In this document: in pieces, positions 25,589 through 34,220 of the stretch
Numbering within the stretch: position 1 is the stretch's first letter
How the letters are laid out: each line of letters begins with the position of its first letter
Source: Azovibrio restrictus DSM 23866
GTDB taxonomy: Bacteria > Pseudomonadota > Gammaproteobacteria > Burkholderiales > Rhodocyclaceae
Direction of reading: 5' to 3'
NCBI RefSeq assembly: GCF_000429665.1
Contig: NZ_AUCH01000003.1
Span: forward strand, 1 to 64,000
DNA: 64,000 bases
Made by a program: the position numbers and the translations under genes
Notes under the pieces: model-generated
Databases searched by the model: none
The model's input: only the letters and a program-made list of their open reading frames with translations
What the model was told of the DNA's origin: nothing

Positions 25589-28377
25589 GCCGCCCCGCCA
25601 CACCGGACGCGCTGCTGCTGGGCGGCTGCAATGAAATCCTGCTGCTGGTGGACGCCCGCGACCTGAGCATCCAGGCGGTGAACCAGGGCGCCCTGCGGCA
25701 CCTGGGCCACAGCCGCGAGGCCCTGGTGGGGCGCCCGATCACCGACATCGAATGCGCCCTGACCGACGTGTTCTTCTGGGAAGACGTGCGCCAGGGCCTG
25801 GTGCCGGAAATCCGGGACGCGGAAGCCTCCTACCTGATGGCCAACGGGGAGCTGCTGAGCGCCACCAAGAACATCACCCAGGCGCCCGACGGCTCAGGCC
25901 GGCTGGTGATCTGCGCCACCCCCGTGGGTCGCCTGCGGCACGCGGAAGCGGAGCTGGCGGACGCCAGCGCCCACCTGCGCGCCACCCTGGAGGCCACGGC
26001 CGAAGGCATCCTGCTGGTGCACCGGAGCGGTGCCATCGTGAACATGAACCACCGCTTCTCCTGCCTCTGGCAGCTGCCGGAAGCCCTGCTCCTGGCCCGG
26101 GACGACCAGGCCATCCAAGCCTACCTGGCCGCCGCCATGGCCGACCCGGAGGCCTACCGGCGGCGCCTGAAGGAAATCCGCCCGGACACCGAGGACGAGA
26201 CCCAGGACATCCTGCACCTGGCCGACGGCCGCATCCTGGCCCGCAAATCCCGGCCCGCCCGGCAGCAGAAGCTGATCATCGGGCGGGTCTTCTCCTTTAC
26301 CGACATCACCGAACAAAAGGCCACGGAAGCCCGCCTCAAGCTGGCCGCCAGCGTGTTCACCCACGCCCAGGAAGGGATCATGATCACCGACCCGGGGGGC
26401 ACCATCCTCGAGGTGAACGACACCTTCAGCCGCATCACCGGCTACAGCCGCACCGAAGTCACCGGCCGCAACGCCCGCATCCTGAGCTCCGGGCGCCAGG
26501 GACCGGAGTTCTACCAGAACCTCTGGCACGACCTGGCCCACAAGGGCCACTGGCAGGGGGAAATCTGGAACCGCCGCAAGGACGGCACCATGTACGCGGA
26601 AATGCTCAATATCGCCGTCGTGCGGGACGAGGCCGGCCGGGTCAGCCACTACGTCGCCCTGTTCTCCGACATCACCACCCTGAAACAGCACCAGAGCCAG
26701 CTGGAGCGCATCGCCCACTACGACGCCCTGACCGGGATTCCCAACCGGGTGCTGCTGGCCGACCGACTGCAGCAGGCCATCGCCCGCACCCGCCGGGACC
26801 AGCGGCTGATGGCCCTGGTGTACCTGGATCTGGACGGCTTCAAGGAGGTAAACGACACCCACGGCCACGAAACCGGCGACGAACTGCTGATCGCCATCTC
26901 CCAGGCCCTGAAGGACACCCTGCGGGCCGGCGACACCCTGGCCCGCCTGGGGGGCGACGAGTTCGTGGCGGTGCTCACCGACCTGGGCAGCCCGGGCGAA
27001 TGCGAGGTGGTGCTGGAACGGCTGCTGCGGGCGGCCGCCAGCCCGGTCAGGATCAAGGGCAACCCGCTGCAGCTTTCCGCCAGCCTGGGGGTCACCCTCT
27101 ACCCCCACGACGGCAGCGACGCCGACGCCTTGCTGCGCCACGCCGACCAGGCCATGTACCAGGCCAAACAGGCCGGGAAGAACCGCTACCACCTGTTCGA
27201 TCCGGAGCAGGACCGGCAGGCCAAGACCCACTGGGAAAGCCTGGCCCGCCTGACCCAGGCCCTGGAGCAGGGCGAGTTCGAGCTCCATTACCAGCCCAAG
27301 GTGCACATGCGCCGCGGCCAGGTGGTGGGGGCCGAGGCCCTGATCCGCTGGCGCCACCCGGAACGGGGCCTGGTGGCCCCGGGGGAGTTCCTGCCCATGA
27401 TCGAGGGCACCGACCTGATCGCCCGCATCGGCGACTGGGTCCTGGACCAGGCCCTGGCCCAGATGAGCCAATGGAACCAGGCTGGGCTGGAGCTGGCGGT
27501 AAGCGTGAACATCGCGGCCCACCACCTGCAGAAGGAGGATTTCCTCGCCCGCCTGCGGGACAAGCTCGCCGCCCATCCCCTGGTGGCTCCGGCCCAGCTG
27601 GAACTGGAAGTTCTGGAAACGGCGGCCCTGGAGGGCATCGCCCATGTCTCCCGGGTCATCGAAGGCTGCCGCGCCCTGGGGGTGGATTTCTCCCTGGACG
27701 ATTTCGGCACCGGCTATTCCTCCCTCACCTACCTGAAACGCCTGCCCGCCGGAGTCCTCAAGATCGACCAGAGCTTCGTGCGCGACATGCTCTGGGATAC
27801 GGAAGACCTGGCCATCGTCGAGGGGGTGATCGGCCTGGCCGCCGCCTTCCGCCGCAGCGCCATTGCCGAGGGCGTGGAAAGCGCCGCCCACGGAGCCCTG
27901 CTGCTGCGGCTGGGGTGTGAGCTGGGTCAGGGCTATGGCATCGCCCGCCCCATGCCCGCCGCCGATCTGCCCCCGTGGATTGCCGCCTGGCAACCGGAAA
28001 GCGCCTGGCAGGCAGCCCACAACCATCCCCTGAGCCGGGAAGACATGGGTACGGCCTACGCGGAAGTGGATTTACGCCACTGGTCCCGGGCCCTGGAACA
28101 CCACCTGCACGGCCAGCTGGGCTCCGCACCGGTCAGCTCCCCCCTGAACTGCCGTTTCGGCAACTGGTACCGGGGCGAGGGGCGCGCCCGTTACGGCCGC
28201 CGGGCCGCCTTCAGCCGCATGGAGCCCCTGCACGAGGAACTGCACCGGATCGGGGAGGCCTTGCTGACCCACCGGGCCGACGGCAGGGCGGACCTGGTGG
28301 AGCAGGGCCTCGCCAAGCTGCTCCAGGTCCAGGAACAGTTGATTGCCTGCCTGCATCAGCTGCCCCAGGAAAACTGA
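25585..28377 (+). CDS. PAS-GGDEF-EAL protein with C-terminal zinc-binding CZB domain
   Basis: 930-residue soluble c-di-GMP enzyme. N-terminal PAS modules (about 10-120, 135-250 and 255-375) lead to GGDEF (about 385-545) with intact LGGDEF and an RAGD inhibitory site five residues before it. EAL follows (about 555-800) with GAEALIRW and LDDFGTGYSSL intact, so both activities look possible. The last 105 residues match the chemoreceptor zinc-binding domain: HWSRALEHH, CRFGNWYRG and HEELH supply the His/Cys/His/His ligands. The ATG at 25585 overlaps the HD-GYP stop; longer in-frame readings upstream are inside that gene. Confidence 0.93.
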   Translation: MSRPATPDALLLGGCNEILLLVDARDLSIQAVNQGALRHLGHSREALVGRPITDIECALTDVFFWEDVRQGLVPEIRDAEASYLMANGELLSATKNITQAPDGSGRLVICATPVGRLRHAEAELADASAHLRATLEATAEGILLVHRSGAIVNMNHRFSCLWQLPEALLLARDDQAIQAYLAAAMADPEAYRRRLKEIRPDTEDETQDILHLADGRILARKSRPARQQKLIIGRVFSFTDITEQKATEARLKLAASVFTHAQEGIMITDPGGTILEVNDTFSRITGYSRTEVTGRNARILSSGRQGPEFYQNLWHDLAHKGHWQGEIWNRRKDGTMYAEMLNIAVVRDEAGRVSHYVALFSDITTLKQHQSQLERIAHYDALTGIPNRVLLADRLQQAIARTRRDQRLMALVYLDLDGFKEVNDTHGHETGDELLIAISQALKDTLRAGDTLARLGGDEFVAVLTDLGSPGECEVVLERLLRAAASPVRIKGNPLQLSASLGVTLYPHDGSDADALLRHADQAMYQAKQAGKNRYHLFDPEQDRQAKTHWESLARLTQALEQGEFELHYQPKVHMRRGQVVGAEALIRWRHPERGLVAPGEFLPMIEGTDLIARIGDWVLDQALAQMSQWNQAGLELAVSVNIAAHHLQKEDFLARLRDKLAAHPLVAPAQLELEVLETAALEGIAHVSRVIEGCRALGVDFSLDDFGTGYSSLTYLKRLPAGVLKIDQSFVRDMLWDTEDLAIVEGVIGLAAAFRRSAIAEGVESAAHGALLLRLGCELGQGYGIARPMPAADLPPWIAAWQPESAWQAAHNHPLSREDMGTAYAEVDLRHWSRALEHHLHGQLGSAPVSSPLNCRFGNWYRGEGRARYGRRAAFSRMEPLHEELHRIGEALLTHRADGRADLVEQGLAKLLQVQEQLIACLHQLPQEN

Positions 28378-28385
28378 GCCCCTGA

Positions 28386-29081
28386 TCAGGCCTCGGTCTC
28401 CCCCCGGGCCGAGGCCAGGTAGTCGCGCCAGAGATGACCATAGCGGTCGTCAAAAGTCCGCTCCAGCAGTTCCACCTCCAGGATGCGGTCCACCCGGAAG
28501 GTCCGGAAGGACTGGCGCAGTTCGCACCAGGCCCCCAAGGTCCAGCAATGGCCCCAGAACACCAACCCCAGGGGCCACAGGGCCCGCCGCGAAACCTCCC
28601 CATCCGCCCGCCGGTAACGCACCTGCACCAGCCGCCCCCTTTCCATGCCCGCCCGCAGCAGGGCCATGGGTTCCCGCAAGGGCGAAGGCTGCAGGCAATC
28701 CAGAGCCAGGAAGCGCCGCCCCGAGGCTGCCACCCGGCTTTCCAGGGCCCCGGGCAGCACCGCCTCGATACGCGCCATGGCCTGGGCGGCGGCCCGGCCC
28801 AGGGCCGCATCCCCCCAGGCCTGGACCAGCTTGGCGCCGACCACCAGGGCTTCCAGCTCATCACCGGTAAACATCAGCGGCGGCACCTGGTAGCCGCGCC
28901 GCAGCCGGTAGCCGACGCCGGCCTCCCCGTCGATGGGGGCGCCGGATTTCACCAGGTCGGCAATGTCCCGGTAGATGGTGCGCTCGGACACCTCCAGGGC
29001 CTCGGCCAGGGCCGCCGCCGTGACGATGCGGCCGTGGCGCAGGAGCAGGATGATCTGGAACAGTCGGTCGGCGGGGCGCAT
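28386..29081 (-). CDS. YafY-family (WYL) transcriptional regulator
   Basis: 231-residue DNA-binding protein. An HTH_11 helix-turn-helix (about 1-60, EALEVSERTIYRDIADL) precedes a WYL ligand-binding domain (about 130-215, VRYRRADGEV and the arginine-containing FRTFRVDRI). Start at 29081 gives MRPADRLFQIILLL, the usual family beginning; 27 further in-frame codons upstream are unlikely to be translated. It is divergent from the VOC gene, with a perfect palindrome between them, the normal layout for a regulator and its target. Confidence 0.92.
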   Translation of the reverse strand: MRPADRLFQIILLLRHGRIVTAAALAEALEVSERTIYRDIADLVKSGAPIDGEAGVGYRLRRGYQVPPLMFTGDELEALVVGAKLVQAWGDAALGRAAAQAMARIEAVLPGALESRVAASGRRFLALDCLQPSPLREPMALLRAGMERGRLVQVRYRRADGEVSRRALWPLGLVFWGHCWTLGAWCELRQSFRTFRVDRILEVELLERTFDDRYGHLWRDYLASARGETEA

Positions 29082-29149
29082 GGGAACGAAAGGGCGGGGA
29101 AAGCGTGGAATTTCAGCATAGCACGGGGTTCCGCCAGGCCCGGCCAAGC

Positions 29150-29173
29150 CTCCTGACACCATGCTGTCAGGAG
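29150..29173. promoter_or_regulatory. Candidate operator between the WYL regulator and the VOC gene
   Basis: CTCCTGACA and TGTCAGGAG form a perfect 9-bp inverted repeat around CCATGC, centred between the two divergent genes. A 24-bp dyad like this fits a dimeric helix-turn-helix regulator; the adjacent YafY-type protein is the obvious candidate. Confidence 0.75.
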
Positions 29174-29235
29174 CCCCCGGCCAGAATGGCTCCCATCAAC
29201 GGCATCCCGCCGCTGAACTTTCCCAGGAGCCCATC

Positions 29236-29604
29236 ATGAAAAATCCCCTGCGCTGGTTCGAAATCGCCACCGCCGACCTGGAGCGCGCCATCGCCTTCTA
29301 CCAGGACATCTTCAGCATCGAGCTGCGCCGTGAAACCTGCGGCGACTGCCCCATGGCCCTGTTCCCCTACGAGGAGCCCTTTCCCAGCGGTGCCCTGGTG
29401 GCCATGCCGCAACTGCAGCCCCGGGACAACGGCACCCTGGTCTATCTCGACGGGGGCGCCGATCTGAACGGGGTGCTGGCCCGCATCCCGGCAGCAGGAG
29501 GCCAGGTGGTGATGGAGAAAACGGACCTGGGCCAGGACATCGGCCACATCGCCCTGTTCATTGACAGCGAAGGTAACCGGGTCGGGCTGTACTCCAAGGA
29601 TTGA
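29236..29604 (+). CDS. VOC (glyoxalase/bleomycin-resistance fold) protein
   Basis: 122-residue single-domain VOC protein: NPLRWFEIATADLERAIAFYQDIF at the N-terminus and GHIALFIDSEGNRVGLYS at the C-terminus, where His and Glu are possible metal ligands. The substrate is unknown. The ATG at 29236 has AGGAG 8 bp upstream. YafY-type regulators often control such genes. A MITE copy begins directly after its stop codon. Confidence 0.9.
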   Translation: MKNPLRWFEIATADLERAIAFYQDIFSIELRRETCGDCPMALFPYEEPFPSGALVAMPQLQPRDNGTLVYLDGGADLNGVLARIPAAGGQVVMEKTDLGQDIGHIALFIDSEGNRVGLYSKD

Positions 29605-29605
29605 A

Positions 29606-29767
29606 CCTTAAAACCTCAGTTAAACCACAGAGGCACAGAGACGCCGAGGAAAAACAAAGACTTGTCCTGGAAGGCCGGGTCACTTTCTAGGTGAGCGCAG
29701 AAGATGATGCAAGCCATTTTTTTTGAACTTCTCTGTGTCTTTGTGTCTCTGTGGTGAGGTTTTTAGG
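29606..29767. mobile_element. MITE-like element, copy 2 (162 bp)
   Basis: Close copy of 19288-19451, in the same orientation, differing at about a dozen positions and a 2-bp difference in a T-run. Ends CCTTAAAACCTCA and TGAGGTTTTTAGG are conserved. The flanks TTGAA and TTGCC match only in TTG, so no clean target duplication is left. It fills most of the 201-bp gap between the VOC and AraC-family genes; the rest shows nothing recognisable. Confidence 0.85.
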
Positions 29768-29805
29768 TTGCCCCCAGGCAGCCCCATGGCATTAGAATCC
29801 GGGCC

Positions 29806-30648
29806 ATGTCCGCCCTGCTCTTTCCCGTTTCGGCAGCGCTATCCGGTTTGGTCGGCAGCCTGCTGGTCACCGCCCTCCCCGGCGGTCCCTACCTGCTGCC
29901 GGCCACCCTGCAGCCCATGCTGCTGGTGATCCTGAAGGGAGAAATCCACCTGGAACTGCCCGACGGCAGCAAACGGCGCCTGCCCCGGCTCGGCTTGAGC
30001 GGCGCCACCAGTGGCGTCTGCCGGGCCAGCGCCACTCAGGGCACGGAAATCCTCGTGGCCTCGGTGCTGCCCGGACAGCTGCCGCGCCTGCTCGGGCTGC
30101 CCGCCTCGGCCGTCATGGAAGCGTTCGTCGCCCTGGAGGAGCTGTTGCCCCGCGCATCCCTGGCCGCGCTGGAAGAACAGCTCGCCAGCGCCGGGAACCT
30201 TGCCACTCGGGTAGCCCGCTGCGAGCAATTTCTCCTTGAGCTCAGGAACGCCCAGGCCCAGCAGCGTGCCGACCTGGTGCTCCCCGACACCTGGCTGTTC
30301 CGCCCCCTGGACGAGATCGCCACCGCTTTCGGACTCAGCCCCCGCCAGCTGGAACGGCGCTTCCGCCACAGCTATGGCCAGAACCTGCGGGCCTTCCGCC
30401 AGCAGGCCCGCTGCAGCCGGATGCTGGTGGAGCTGGTGTTTGGCCGCCGCCAGTTTGCCTCCTGGGCCGACATCGCCACCCAGGCCGGCTATTTTGACCA
30501 GGCCCACCTGAGCCGGGACCTGCGCCGCTTCACCGGTTACGCCCCGGCCCACCTGGGCCGGCAGCTGGCCGGCGAGGACCCGGCCCTGTGGCCCTACCGC
30601 CTGAGCCCGGAACAGGTTTCCGGCCTGTTCGGCGCCCCGTCTTTCTGA
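29806..30648 (+). CDS. AraC-family transcriptional regulator
   Basis: 280-residue regulator. The N-terminal part (about 1-150) is a small beta-rich sensor region without a motif I can name. The C-terminal AraC domain (about 160-265) has both helix-turn-helix units: LDEIATAFGLSPRQLERRFRH and WADIATQAGYFDQAHLSRDLRRFTG. It is followed 79 bp downstream by a DUF2867 gene on the same strand, a plausible target. Confidence 0.88.
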   Translation: MSALLFPVSAALSGLVGSLLVTALPGGPYLLPATLQPMLLVILKGEIHLELPDGSKRRLPRLGLSGATSGVCRASATQGTEILVASVLPGQLPRLLGLPASAVMEAFVALEELLPRASLAALEEQLASAGNLATRVARCEQFLLELRNAQAQQRADLVLPDTWLFRPLDEIATAFGLSPRQLERRFRHSYGQNLRAFRQQARCSRMLVELVFGRRQFASWADIATQAGYFDQAHLSRDLRRFTGYAPAHLGRQLAGEDPALWPYRLSPEQVSGLFGAPSF

Positions 30649-30727
30649 GCCTGTCGTTTCGGTACAAGACCGGAGCGGGCCGGCGCGCATAGATTGCCGC
30701 CATCTCCTGCCATGCAATGACTGCCCC

Positions 30728-31216
30728 ATGCCCGCCGCACACCTCGCCACCACCCCGCCCGACGGAACAAGCTACCCTTACCGGGATTGCCACCACCACC
30801 CTCTGCCGCTCCGGGAAGTAGGTCCCGACCAACTGCTGGTCGCCTTCCTGGCCGCCCCTCCCGGCTGGGTCGATGGACTGATGCGGACCCGGGACAGGAT
30901 CGTCAGCCGCTGGGGGCTGAAAACCGCAGCCCCCGATCAGCCCCGCCCCCCGTTCCGGAGCGGGCAGCAGCTCGGCGTGTTCCGCATCCTGGCACTGGAA
31001 CCGGGCAAAGTTCTGCTCGGAGAAGATGACCGCCACCTGGATTTCCGCCTCTGCCTCCAGGCCGGGGCCGGGGAACTCCGGGTCAGCACCCGGGTCCTGC
31101 CCCACAATCCCGCCGGCTGGCTCTACCTGGCCCTGGTCCTGCCCTTCCACCAGCTCATCTCCCGGGTCATGGTGCGGCGCATGGCCAGGCTGCTGGCAGC
31201 GGAGAGCAGCTCATGA
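30728..31216 (+). CDS. DUF2867-domain protein
   Basis: 162 residues. The pattern PPGWVDGLMRTRDRIVSRWGL, a central LGEDDRHLDFRL and a C-terminal HNPAGWLYLALVLPFHQLISR fit the DUF2867 family of unknown function. There is no signal peptide; one hydrophobic stretch near the C-terminus could contact a membrane. Its stop overlaps the start of the next small membrane protein by 4 bp. Confidence 0.75.
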   Translation: MPAAHLATTPPDGTSYPYRDCHHHPLPLREVGPDQLLVAFLAAPPGWVDGLMRTRDRIVSRWGLKTAAPDQPRPPFRSGQQLGVFRILALEPGKVLLGEDDRHLDFRLCLQAGAGELRVSTRVLPHNPAGWLYLALVLPFHQLISRVMVRRMARLLAAESSS

Positions 31217-31599
31217 ACCGCCCGCTGCTCGGGGCAGCCCTGCTGGGCGGCCTGACCACCCTGATCCACCTGCTGGGCGGCGGCCAGGACGTGGCCACGC
31301 CCCTGCTCGCCGCCCCCCTGGAACCCAGCCTCAAATTCACTCTGTATGCGGTCTGGCACATGGCCAGCCTGGCCTTGCTGGCCAGCACGGCTGCCTGGAT
31401 CTACTGCCTGCGCCATCCGGCCGCAGCCTTGCTCGGGCACTTCCTGGGCCTCCTGTGGATAGGCTTTGGCCTGGTGTTCCTGGCCGTCATTGCCGCTTTC
31501 CCGGAACAGGGGCTGCTCTGGCAACTGCCCCAGTGGCTGCTGCTGATCCCCTGCGGCCTGCTCGCCCTGAGAGGCCTGCGCCGTCGGGGCACCCCTTGA
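31213..31599 (+). CDS. Small integral membrane protein of unknown function
   Basis: 128 residues with four hydrophobic segments (about 3-20, 43-65, 73-92 and 98-118) and a basic C-terminus. I recognise no family motif. It overlaps the DUF2867 gene (ATGA), so the two should be translated together and may act together. Confidence 0.75.
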   Translation: MNRPLLGAALLGGLTTLIHLLGGGQDVATPLLAAPLEPSLKFTLYAVWHMASLALLASTAAWIYCLRHPAAALLGHFLGLLWIGFGLVFLAVIAAFPEQGLLWQLPQWLLLIPCGLLALRGLRRRGTP

Positions 31600-31721
31600 T
31601 ACAACCTGACACTGACATCGTGTGCAACGCCCCCGGGTTCTCCGACCCGGCGCCCCGGGCTAGCACGCCCCCCCACCCGCTTCATGTTATTTTTCGCCCT
31701 TCTCCATCGCCGAAGCATCCC

Positions 31722-32105
31722 ATGAGCACATTCACCAAAGTCATCCTCTACACCGACCAGGACGGCTACGCCCGTTTCCGGGAAGAGCAGGTGGCCCTGC
31801 TGGAAGGCACGCCCCAGGCCCGACTCTCGGCCCTGCATCCGGCCAGCGGCTACCAGCTGCGCCACAGCCCCGTGGGCTTCCGGAGCGAGTTCCACTGCAC
31901 CACCTCGCCCCAATGGACCGTGATCCTGGCCGGGCAGATGGAGATCGGCCTGCGCGACGGGAGCTCGCGGATTTTCGGTCCCGGGGAACACTTCTTCTCC
32001 AATGACCTGGTTCCCGCAGGCGAAACCTTCAACCCCGAGATACACGGCCACTGGAGCCGCCAGGTGGGCGAGGAGCCCCTGCAGACCCTGTTCCTCAAGG
32101 TCTGA
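31722..32105 (+). CDS. Cupin-fold protein
   Basis: 127 residues. SEFHCTTSPQWTVILAGQMEIGLRDG and FGPGEHFFSNDL correspond to the two cupin strands, but the canonical metal His set is incomplete. No substrate is inferable. The ATG at 31722 lies 122 bp after the membrane protein gene; that gap contains only short G+C dyads. It converges on the DUF1513 gene with a 7-bp gap. Confidence 0.75.
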   Translation: MSTFTKVILYTDQDGYARFREEQVALLEGTPQARLSALHPASGYQLRHSPVGFRSEFHCTTSPQWTVILAGQMEIGLRDGSSRIFGPGEHFFSNDLVPAGETFNPEIHGHWSRQVGEEPLQTLFLKV

Positions 32106-32112
32106 GGCCGCC

Positions 32113-33180
32113 TCAGCCCGTGGCCGGGGTCCAGTGGTTGTCGAAGCGCAGCCCGGGCGCCTGCACCTTCCGCCCTTCCCCGCCTGGCCCGGCGCCCAGC
32201 CAGGCCATTTCCCGCCCCCCGGCCAGCAGGCGCCCCCCTGCGCCCCAGGCCAGGGCGCAGGCCTCGGGCAGGGACAGCCTGCCGCATTCCCGTCCCTGCA
32301 GATCGAGCAGAAGCACCAGTCCGCTCCGGGGGCAGCCCAAGGCAAAGGCGGCACCCGGCCCTGCCAGGGCCGCGATGGAGCCGCCGTAGCCGGCCAGGGG
32401 AGACTGGCCCGAAGGCAGTTCCAGAGTCTGCCCGTCAAACAGGGCAAAGGTGGGCGCCGCCTGCCGTTGAGCCACCGCCTCGTGTTCCGCCTGCAGGGCA
32501 ATGCCGACCATCCCGCTTTGATGCCGGGCCAGGTGGCGTATGGAGAGCCTGGCGTCCCCCAGACGCCACTGCCCCAGCCGCCGCCCCGTGCTCAGGTCCA
32601 GCCGCAGCAGGCTGGAATCCATGCGCGCCAGATCGAGTTTGAGCCGCCCGGTTTCCGGCGCGGTAGGAACGCCGCCATTCGCCACCAGCAGGCTGTCCCC
32701 ATCCAGGAGCAGCTCGTGGGGGTCCTGTCCATGGGTGGACCAGACCGCCAGCTCCTGCAGGGAATCCGGCTGCCGCAACAGGATCAGGCCCTGACCATCT
32801 TCCTGTTCACTCTCCACCGTCAGCAGCCGCCCACCGGCCAGGAGGGCGTGGCCGGTGAAACGCCGGTCACCGTCCTGCCAGAACCAGTTGCTGCGGCCAC
32901 TCCCGGGGGCCCAGTGCAGCAGCCACTCGCCCGGCCGACGAGCCACGACGTAGACGCTGCCATCCCCGGCATCCACCAGGGCGTGGGCCCGGGTGGGGAT
33001 TTCCTGCACCGCCAGCGGCACCAGTGCCCGCCCTTCGACGGCCAGCAGACCCACCTGGTGACGGCCATCGGCATCATCCCAGGCGGCCCACAGCCGCTGA
33101 CCGCCCGCCGCGCTCGAGGGGGGCGCCAGTACGGCCAGGCCCAGGGCGGCCAGGACGCGCAAGCAATCCCGGCGCCGCAT
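32113..33180 (-). CDS. DUF1513 protein of the imelysin iron operon
   Basis: 355-residue exported protein with a beta-propeller-like repeat pattern. The N-terminus MRRRDCLRVLAALGLAVLA has an RR pair, so Tat export is possible but the motif is not perfect. DUF1513 genes typically end operons that carry imelysin and di-haem oxidoreductase genes (as in Vibrio and Pseudomonas), as here. Start and imelysin stop share one base. Biochemical role unknown. Confidence 0.85.
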   Translation of the reverse strand: MRRRDCLRVLAALGLAVLAPPSSAAGGQRLWAAWDDADGRHQVGLLAVEGRALVPLAVQEIPTRAHALVDAGDGSVYVVARRPGEWLLHWAPGSGRSNWFWQDGDRRFTGHALLAGGRLLTVESEQEDGQGLILLRQPDSLQELAVWSTHGQDPHELLLDGDSLLVANGGVPTAPETGRLKLDLARMDSSLLRLDLSTGRRLGQWRLGDARLSIRHLARHQSGMVGIALQAEHEAVAQRQAAPTFALFDGQTLELPSGQSPLAGYGGSIAALAGPGAAFALGCPRSGLVLLLDLQGRECGRLSLPEACALAWGAGGRLLAGGREMAWLGAGPGGEGRKVQAPGLRFDNHWTPATG

Positions 33181-34220
33181 CAGTCCCCGTCCGCGTCGGA
33201 AAAGCCGACCCGGATATCCAGCACCGGGGTGACTTCGTTTTCCACCAGGGCCTTCAGCTCGGCCAGACGCCGGGCCGCCAGTTCCAGGGATGCAGGACCG
33301 TCGCCGGCCTGCTCCAGGGCCTGATCCGCCAACCGGGCCTGGGCCAGGAGCCTGTCCGCCAGGGGGTTGAGCCCCTTGCCACGCAGGTAGGTGGCGACGC
33401 TGACCAGGTCCTGGCCGGGCGCCGGCACGGCCGTGCCCACCAGCAGTTCCTGCAGGCTTTCCCAGCGCAGCTGCCGCTCCTCCCGGCTGGCGGCACCGGG
33501 AGCCGCCGCATCCTGATCGGCAAACTGGCGCGGCAGCAGGGGCGCCGGGCGACCCCGCTGCTGCATGTCACCGAGGGGTTTCACCAGCCACTGAAGACGC
33601 AGCATCTCCACGCCCCCCAGCCACTGATTCAGGCTTTCGTTCATGGCCGCCACCAGGGCCTCGTCTTCCTGCAAGAGCGCTGGACGGGCGGCAAAGGCCT
33701 GCTCCAGGGCCTGGGCTTCGGCACGGATTTCCCCGGCCAGCCGTAGGGCGTAGGCGCAGTGAGCCGCGTCCTGGGGGGCCGCCCAGAGCAGCCACTCCAG
33801 AGCACCGAAGCCTCGGGCCGCCACCCCCGCCAGTTCCAGATCCTGGCCGGGAGCGGCCACGGCTTCAGCGATGCGGGCCGGGCGAATGGGCAGGAAGTCG
33901 ATGCGGCGCTGGCTGCGACGCTCGTTCAGGGGCCCCACGGCCACGGCGCTCAGGCGGGCCCAGGCGACCACGCTGCGGCGCCAGGCCAGGCGTGCCTCCT
34001 CCGGCCCGTCGGCCGGGCAGCCGTGCGCCAGGGCAGCCTCCAGATTCAGAGCCTGACGGGCCAGGGCAGCCGCCCGGGGCGAGTACCAGCCCTGCACCTG
34101 TCCCAGGACGAAATGGGCCGGGGTGTAGGTGGGTACCGCCACCCGGCGCCAATCTTCCTGGGCCTGGGCGCCCAGGGCCCAGGCCGCCAGCCAGACGGCA
34201 AACAGCAGCCAGCGGCTCAT
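33180..34220 (-). CDS. Imelysin-family (M75) periplasmic protein, copy 2
   Basis: 346 residues with a signal peptide (about 1-20, ending ALGAQAQ). The imelysin fold is recognisable from AWARLSAVAVGP, RIDFLPIRP and GFGALEWLLW. The family motif GxHxxE reads G-F-G-A-L-E, so the His is lost; the other imelysin in this operon keeps it. It overlaps the upstream di-haem gene by ATGA. Family members bind iron at the envelope or assist its uptake; no peptidase activity is established. Confidence 0.87.
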   Translation of the reverse strand: MSRWLLFAVWLAAWALGAQAQEDWRRVAVPTYTPAHFVLGQVQGWYSPRAAALARQALNLEAALAHGCPADGPEEARLAWRRSVVAWARLSAVAVGPLNERRSQRRIDFLPIRPARIAEAVAAPGQDLELAGVAARGFGALEWLLWAAPQDAAHCAYALRLAGEIRAEAQALEQAFAARPALLQEDEALVAAMNESLNQWLGGVEMLRLQWLVKPLGDMQQRGRPAPLLPRQFADQDAAAPGAASREERQLRWESLQELLVGTAVPAPGQDLVSVATYLRGKGLNPLADRLLAQARLADQALEQAGDGPASLELAARRLAELKALVENEVTPVLDIRVGFSDADGD

